Shown here: positions 35,801-44,800 of the stretch, piece by piece | Numbering within the stretch: the first letter of the stretch is position 1 | Layout of the letters: each line of letters starts with the position of its first letter | Assembly (NCBI RefSeq): GCF_007095465.1 | Contig: NZ_SDGL01000003.1 | Span: 1 to 64,000 of the forward strand | Source: Lactobacillus mulieris | GTDB taxonomy: Bacteria > Bacillota > Bacilli > Lactobacillales > Lactobacillaceae | Direction: 5' to 3' | Length of the DNA stretch: 64,000 bases | Notes under the pieces: model-generated | The model's database searches: none | Told to the model about the DNA's origin: nothing | Seen by the model: only the letters and a program-made list of their open reading frames with translations | Program-made: the position numbers and the translations under genes

Positions 35801-38800
35801 TTCTGGAACGTTGCCTTCAGAGTAAGTGTCAACATGTTGTACTACAGGGATGTTAATTGGCGTGTCGATTGGGCTAGTTTGACCCTTGTCGTCAGTCTTA
35901 GTTGAACCATCCTTAGTAGTTACAGTCTTAGGAATTTGAGCACTTGGATCAACATCATAACCTGTAGGTGGTTGTGGGGTAATTGTAGTTTCCTTACCAG
36001 TCGTAATTGGGGCATGGTCAGTATCAACTACAGTCTTTTCTTCAGTCTTAGGGTTAGTGTAAGTGTAAGTAATTTCAACTTGCTTAGTTTCAGGAACAAA
36101 CTTGACGTTGATAGTAACATCTTGAGTACCTGGTCCTGGAGTAAATTCAGCAATTTGACTACCTGAGTCTGAAGTGTAGCCTTGAGGAACACTAATTGTG
36201 TAAGCTGCCCAAGTCTTGTCTTTACCAACTAATTCCCAGTCACTGTAACCAATAACCTTCTTATTAGCATCTAAAGTTGCAGTCCGCTTGTAAGTTACAG
36301 ATTGAGTTTCTGTATGGTCAATTGCTGAACCATCAGTATTGTAGACATTAATGGTTCTGGTGCTGGTTACATACAAGTCCTTCTTCTCTAATCCAGTTGT
36401 ACCGTCACCTTTCTTAGTACCATCTGGAATAGTTACATCACCCTTATCATCTGGGTTAAGGGTTGTAGTGTTGCCAGTGTATTTAATAGTTACAGCATCC
36501 CCATTAATTGGGTTACCATTACCATCCTTAGCGCTAGCAGAAGCAACAGTAGTTGCGGCAGTACCGTTAACAGTTGAAGTGTAACCAGTAAGTTGTGGAA
36601 CATCATATGATGCAAATTGTCCATCATTTGAGTAATTCCAACTACTGAATGTGACATTCTTAGTAGTTTGATCAACTGTAGCAGTTCTAGTTGCAACAAC
36701 AGTTTGAGTAAAGCTTGAAGACTTACCATCTGGAGTTTCAGTGGTAATAGTTCTAGTGACTGTCTTGTATAAGTCATCATGAGTTAAGTCACGTGGACTA
36801 GTTTCACCAGGGATGTTTACATTCTTTGGTAAATCACTATCTGGAGTGTTTGAATCGTAATTCTTTTCACCCTTCGTGAAGTAAAGTTTAACAGTTTGTT
36901 CAACATTGCTGTCAGTGTCATAAGTGTCGACATCTTGGTGATCAAAGCTGTAACCTTCACCCTTGAAGTAACTAATAATGTCATTAATTGTCTTACCAGC
37001 AATACCTGAACCTGATTTACCAGAAATTTCAGTAGTGTAGCTAGATGGAATAGTTAATTGGGTTCCATCAGTAGTGTAAGCTTCAATCTTAGCCTTTTGA
37101 GTTGAATCAACGTAGAAGACATCAACATGTTGATCTTCCATATCACCAGTTACAGTTACTTGACCAAGCTTATTCTTATTAACAGTAGTGTAACCAGCAA
37201 CATCAGGAACTTGACTGGTTTCATCAGCCCAAGTACCGTTTTCTGGAGTCCAAGCTGTGAAGCCTTTGAAGGCACCAGTTGCATCATCAACAATTGCTTG
37301 ACGAGTAAAGTCAACTGTTTGTGCAGTTAAGTCTTCAGTTGTGCCGTCAGTCTTATGAATAGTAGCTGTTCTAGTAACAGTCTTCTTCAAATCGCTAACT
37401 GTAACGCCACTTGGCAACTTAGATGGATCATCTGGGCCAACATTATGAGTACCAGCAGATTGAACGTAAATAACAACAGTTTCATCACTAGTACCAAAAT
37501 TGTGGTTACCAGACTTCAAAGCATCATATGCAGCTTGTGACTTTGCTTCAACACTGTAGCCATCAGGAATTGTAGTTGTACCTTCAGCTAAAGCAACACC
37601 TTGTTGGTTAGCCTTACCCTTAATAGTGTAACTCTTGAGAATTACACCACTATCAGTTTGGTATTGAACAGTGAAGCTTAAACCATCTTTGGCCTTAAAG
37701 TGAACATCAACTTCTTGGTTTTGAGGGTTGTTAACATCAACTGCGCCTGATGGAACATAAGTAGTTATGTGACCATCAATCGTAGCATCCATCCCTGCTG
37801 GGGTCTTTTCAGTTAAATCTTCTGAATTCCATGAACCTGAAATAATTCTCCAGTTAGTGTAACCAAGGAACTTCTTGTTGACATTGTCGTATAAGACATC
37901 TGCACCAAGGTTGATTGTTTGAGTAATAGTCTTAGTAGTATCTTCTGTGCCATCAGCATTGAAGAACTTAATAGTTCTAGTAACAGTCTTGTTTCTACCG
38001 TTCCATTGATCATCAGTTACACCGTCTGGCTTAGTACCATCATGTGAAATAGTGTTACCAGTTACCTTGACGTAAACATTGATTGGGTTGTCATCAGTTG
38101 TAAACTTATTATTTTCATAACTAGTAAAGTTTTGACCTGGAACTAATTCATAACCACTTGGAACATTGCCGTTAATCTTATCAACAACACCGCTTCCAAG
38201 AACTGTGCCAACATTACCAGACATTGAAGTTGTACCAACTTTAGTACCATCTTCAGTTACGTAGTTAATAGTTTGAGTAGCTTCACCTGCTTTATAAGTT
38301 ACAGTACTTTCAAGCGTGCTTGGTGTGTTGTTATCGATAGTTACGCTAGCAACTTCCTTAGCATCCTTGCCATCAACTTGTGAAGTGTAACCAGTGTATT
38401 GGTTGACGTTAAATACAGGAATTGAGCCAGTCCAATCAGTGTAACCAGTAATCTTCTTAGCTACCTTATCGTAAATTGCCTTACGAGTTGCAGTAATTGT
38501 TTGAGTTTCATCATGACTGCTCTTAGTTGGTTCACCTTGAACGTGGATAGTTCTGGTGATGGTCTTAGTTAAATCTTCTGGAGTTACACCTTCTGGAAGT
38601 TGACCTTGGTCATCGTCTTCAGTTTGGTGAGTGAAGTGAATAGTAATCCATTGATCAGTCTTTGAGTCATCATCATAAGTATCAATGGTGTTATTTCCAG
38701 CAAACTTGTAGCCTTGATCTTCAAGAGCCTTAACAATCTTGTCAATTGCACCTTGAAGCTTATCTTGGTCAACTGGTGTGCTACTTGTACCCTTAATTTC

Positions 38801-41800
38801 AGTAGTTAAACCACTTGGAATAGTAATTTCAGATTCATTATTAGCATCGTCAACTGCCTTTAACTTAAGGTTTTGGGTGTTGTCGGTGTAGTTAATGGTA
38901 ATGTCGCTATTTGGAGTTTCTGCAGTAACAGTTTGACTAGCAACTGTAGCAGTGGTTGGAACATAACCAGTAATTGTTGGTGCGTCATATTCTTCCCAAG
39001 TACCACTAGCATTATTATCATCAGTTAACCATGCAGTTGCAGTATCAGGAATAACTTGACCAGTAACTTTATCAAACTTAATCGTTCTGTGGAAGATAAC
39101 AGTTTGCTTAATTACTTGTGGAGTCTTATCACCAGGACGGTTAACAGTAATTGTTCTAGTAACTTCCTTAACTACTTGGTCACGTAAGTTAGCTGGAACA
39201 TTGTCTTGAGTGTATGTGTCTTGACTAGCCTTAACGTAGATAGTACCAGTTGGTAAATCTTTATCTTGGAAGTGAGCAACAATACTTTGACCATCTTGAC
39301 TGAAGGTTACGTTTTCAGCTGGCTTAGCAGTATCTTGTTCATAACCTGCTGGAATTTCAAGATTTTCTGAAGAATCTTGTCCTGAAACACCAGTAATAGT
39401 TTGACTGCGAACAGTCTTGCCAGTAGCTGAGTCAACATAGTTGATAACTTGTGTCCGCTTTTGGTTGTTGTAAGAAATGTAAACCTTAATTAAGTGTGGA
39501 GTATTGTTATCAATTTGAATAATTGGAGTTACTTGAGCAACTGAAGGAGTGTAACCAGCATAAGCAGTTGGAGTGTAGTCTGGCAAAGTGTCATCATAAC
39601 CATCAGCTGTATGTGCCTTGTTATATTCAGAGTTTACTCTCCAATCAGAGTAGCCAATAACTTCGTGAGTAAATTGGTTGACTAAAGCATCCCTAGTTAA
39701 ACGAACTCTTTGTTCCTTAATCAGCTTAGGTTCAGTTGTACCAGGTGCAGTTTCATAGATATCACGAATAATATCAGTACCTAAATCAGCATCTGTTAAT
39801 TTAGTACCATCCTTCTTGGTAGTACCATCTGGAATGTTTCCTTCTGGAACTGTTGAAACCTTCCGGTAGTATACGTGGAAAGTATCAGCATCAATTGGAA
39901 CACCATTTGATTTTGCAACTACTTGACTTGGAACTACAGTAATTGGGTGACCAGTTACACCATCACTATCAACATAAACACTGATATATCCATCTACTTG
40001 ATCGATTGCCTTTTCGCTGAAGATTGAATCAGCATCAGTCTTAGGAGTCCAATCACCAAAGACAACCTTTTGTGGTTGATCAGCTGTAGCTGGGTAAACA
40101 GTGACAGTTCTGACAAAGTTAGCATCTTGATTAATATACTTATCATGTTCTTGACCAGCACTTGTCAAGTGTTCAATGATTTGACGATGAACTGTCTTTT
40201 GTAAATCATCAGCAGTTATACCAGTTGGCAAGTTCTTGTCAGTGTAAGTGTAAGTAGTACCCTTACGTTGAACAGAAACAACAACAGGAACATTATCTGA
40301 AGTTATAGCAACTTGACTTGGAACTTCAATGTTAGGTGTTAATTCGTAGCCATCTGGGACATGCCCCTTAATATCAACATCTACTTGAGTACCAACCTTA
40401 GCTGGATCAGAGTCAAATGATCCAACAATCTTACCAGTATCTTTATCTTGGTACTTAATTGTTCTAGTTGCATCTTGAGCATCATAGTAAACATCGACAT
40501 TTTCACCAGGAACAGTATCAGCTGTAATATGTTGAGCATCAACATCATATGCAGGTACTACTTGGTAATCAGAATCTCCACTCTTAGCAGCAATTGTAGC
40601 ACCTTCACCAAATCTAGTAGTCCAGCGAGATTTGTAGCCCTTTTGTGGAGAAATTGTGTAAGTATCACTTGAACCAGACCATGGATTGTAACTAATTACT
40701 GTCTTAGTAACCGGATCATAGTTGGCAGTTCTAGTTGCAATAAAGTCTTGGCTAACAGTTTGAGTTGAACCATCAGTATTATGAACAGTTACAGTTCTCT
40801 TAACAGTAGTTTCAAGGTCAGCCTTCTTAATTGGACTACCATCAGGAATATGATCATGATCAACTACATCAGTCTTGTGATCAAAGTCTAATTCAATAAT
40901 TTGATCAACTTTATCATCACTATCATAATTCTGAGGAATTACTGGATCCTTGGTAATCATAGTGTAACCGTTAGATTCAAGATATTGCTTAATAGCATCA
41001 ATTGCAGCTTGAACTTCACTAGTATCAACAACAGCCTTACTCTTACCAATAATTGAAGTCATAATTCCACGAGGGATAGCTAACTCGGTCTTAGAATTAT
41101 TGTGAACATCATAAGCCTTAATTAAAATCTTTTGGTCATTGGCAATGTAGCTTACGTGGACATTAATGTCACTACTATTTGGAGTTACTGTTTGCGCATC
41201 TAAACTGCCACCATTCAATACTCGAGTATAACCATTAATTGTTGCTGGAGCCACATCATCAGCTACTGCATTAAAGCTTTGACTATCATGGTCGTACTTA
41301 GTAGTAGTCTTACCATTTACCAAGTCTGTATCAGTAGTGTAGTTAAATGTTACCTTGTCGCTGTAGTTAATTGCACTACCATCTGGCTTAGTACCATCAA
41401 CAGTTCTAGTGACATCTTTTGTACCTGTTGTTGTTTTATGCATGTGCTTTACATAGTAAACAGTTACAGCAGGTGTAGTGTCGCTAAGGGTGATACTATC
41501 GCCTAACTTATTATTTTCATCAGCCCATTCATAGTTTGCAGGCAAAGACTTTTCAGTATCGCTATAGGTATGTGTTTCTCCCACTTTATTATTGAAGATA
41601 AATGCCTTAACAACCTTATTGCCATCATCTTGGTCTTCCAAAACAACTTGGAAAGTAGATGATACAGGAGCATAACTAATCGTTACACTTTCTGGAGTAG
41701 TGCCTGCTTTAATGTAAGCATCATCAACACTTACAGAACTTACGCTAGATCTATTAGGAGCATAACGTGAAATTTCTGGTAAGAAGGCTTCACCGTAGTT

Positions 41801-44800
41801 AAGTCCTGGTAAAGTTGCGCTAGCTTGGCTAGTACCCTTAACTACCCATGGGGAGTAGGTGTAAGTATTAGTTACTAAGTCCTTAGTAGCAGTTCTAGTA
41901 AAGCTTGCGGTATCAGTTCTAGTTACTGATTTACCATTTACTGTGTAACCTGCTTGACCAGCAAATGCTTGAGCATGAGCTTCATCTGGGAAGTTAACAG
42001 TAATTGTTCTGCTAATAGTCTTTTCTAGATCTTCAGCATCACTAGGCTTGTTGTCTGGAGTAAAGTCTTGGGTATTGTGAGTGAAGTAAAGGGTAATAGT
42101 TTGATCAGCATAAGTAGTTGGGTTTGAAGTTGGAGTTTGAGAGTCAAACTTATAGTTTTGGCCAGCTAATCTTTGCTTAATTGCATCAATATAACCATTC
42201 AAGGTAGTTTGGTCAATATTTGAACCATCTTTACCTTCCATAGTAGTGGTTAAATCACCTAATGCGATTGGCTTATTGTTACTACTCTTATCAACAGCCA
42301 CAATTTGAATGACACCATTTTGAACATAATCAATGGTGAATGATTCATTTTGAGTATTTTCATCAACTGTTTCTGCATTAATTGAGTCAACAGTTGTCTT
42401 CTTAATATTGTCAGTTACAGTTGGAGTGTATTTGGTAATTGCTGGTAATAAGTCACTACCATTAGTTACATCTGGCCAGTTTCTGTCAGTGTATTGCCAG
42501 TCAGTAGTTTGCCAAGTACCATCACTCTTCAAACTTACAGTTCTAGTCATCGTAGTAGTATAAGTTCTAGTGACAGTTTGACCATTAACAGTAGTAGTTA
42601 CACCATTACCATCATTTGCCTTTAAGGCAGTAGCATCAACTGAGTAACCAGCTGGGAAGTTGACAACAACAGTACGAGTTACAGTCTTTTGAGCATCTGG
42701 CTTCTTAGTACCTGGATTTTGATAGTAAACATCAACAAATTCATCGTTAGTATTTGAGTCGATAGTTTCTTCAGGAACATTTCCATCTGAAATGATTGTA
42801 GGATCTGTCGTCTTGCCATCTATTGTCTTAGTGTAGACTATTACTTTATCTTGAACTGAAGGTACATTATATGCTGCCCACAAACTATCATCAGGCTTGT
42901 AAGCACTAGTTGCAATAATCTTCTTATCTACTTCATCGTAAGTAATAGTCCGGTAGAAGTCGACTGGTTGAGTGACAGTTTCAATCGTGCCATCAGTCTT
43001 GTGAATTCTAATAGTCCGAGTTACAGTCTTAACCACATCACGGTAAGTTATCCCATCAACTGGATCAGACTTATCCTTATCTGGGAAGTCACCAGGGGTA
43101 ATTACTCTTTGGTTGTGAACATAACGGAATTCAACATGCAAGTCAGTGAAGTAAGGTTCTCCTGTAATCGCATAAAAGACTGAAGAACCCCAAGCATATT
43201 CTTGGCCATCTTTACCAACTAAGACCTTTTTATCTAGTTTCCAGCCAGCAGGAATCTTACCATCTGCCATTGAATCTGGATAATCACTTTCAGTATAAAC
43301 TTCCCCAGCATTTGGTGTGTAAACAGGTCCACGACCTAAGTCAATATCAGCTATTCCTGAGTCACTTGGAAAGACTGCCTTGACATCAAGTGAATCCATA
43401 ACAGTAGCATCAACTTCAGCAGCACGGCGACGACCATCTGTATTAGTCTTAGTTAAGATTGATAAAGGCCCATTGTCGGTATTATCTGGCTTCTTAGTAT
43501 AAGTAATCGTTGGCAAGAAGGCAGTCCCAGCATTAGAATACCGAGACTGAGTAATGTAACCAGTAATTTCAATTCTACCAGATGAAGATTTAGGAGGAAG
43601 TGAGTCAATAGCAATTGCAACATACTTAACCTTTGACCAATCGGTAATTTGATCTGCTGTTTGCCATTGAGATAAATCTGGCTTGCCACTAACTTCAGTA
43701 TTGTCCATGTTAAAGTCGCCAGTGTAGTAGTAGGCTTTAGCATTAGTTAAATTGCTTGGCAAAGTAATTGGACCAGTTAATTGGAAGTTCATTGAGTTTC
43801 CATGCTTATCAATTTGTGGTACTTCAGCAACAGAAACAATCCCTTTAACTCCATCAGAAGCTTGGTTATTCAAAGTCCATCCAAATGAAATAGTGTGGTC
43901 CTTAAAGTGAGTTGGGTTAACATCCGTTTTTACCACATCGCTCCAAGCCCCATTATCTACTTTAGCTGAAGTTACAGTGTTAACAATATCACCACTATTA
44001 ACTTTAAAGGTCAAATCAGATACGTGGTAAAGATTAGTTGCATCCCCAGCTAAATCAAGTAAGTTTTTAGCATCATCACTAGTAGCCTTTGGATTTAAAG
44101 TAGAATCCATTGGCGTGGTTGACTTAATGTAAACTGACCCCTTGTAATTACCAGCAAGCACATCAAGTCCTGGAACTGCCCCAATTGTGTATTGATCGTT
44201 AATACCAGACTTATCCTTTGGCCAAGTATAGTATGATTTAGTCCCAGTATAATCCACCTTAATTACTTGTTCACCTTGTGAGTTAACAAAGGTGGAAACT
44301 TTAGGAATTGCAGTATTCCCACCTGCAGTAAAGTTACCTGCAGCTAAACCTGGAGCATTACGGTAAGTGATACCCTTGGGCAATACATAGTAAATGATTG
44401 GTTCATATGAACTATAACCACTAGCAGTCTTGCTTGAATCATCATATAAACCACGAATAGTCCAACCCTGTAAGTCACCAGCTTGAACACTTGTATCAGG
44501 TAAGGCTTCAAATTTAAGTGAGGCTTCAGTTTCGTCCACCGTTTGTGTTAATTTAGCAATTGGTGAATTAATTACTACACCTTGGGCAGTAGTTGACCTA
44601 AATTGGAAGGTTGCAGTCAATTTGTCACCAACATTTGACTTAGTTTCACCAGTTGCTAAATTCTTATTAACTACACGACCATAGAATGTATATTGATTAT
44701 GTTTATCAAAGTAGTGGTTAACAATAGAAGCTGAACTTACTTGGTCAGGTGTTAAAACAATGCTTACAATTGCTGATGTAGGGTTAGCATTTTCAATTAT

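Noticed and set aside
10540..43120. CRISPR-like repeats
   Set aside because: Repeats are long, degenerate, in frame and protein coding; there are no short identical repeats with unique spacers.
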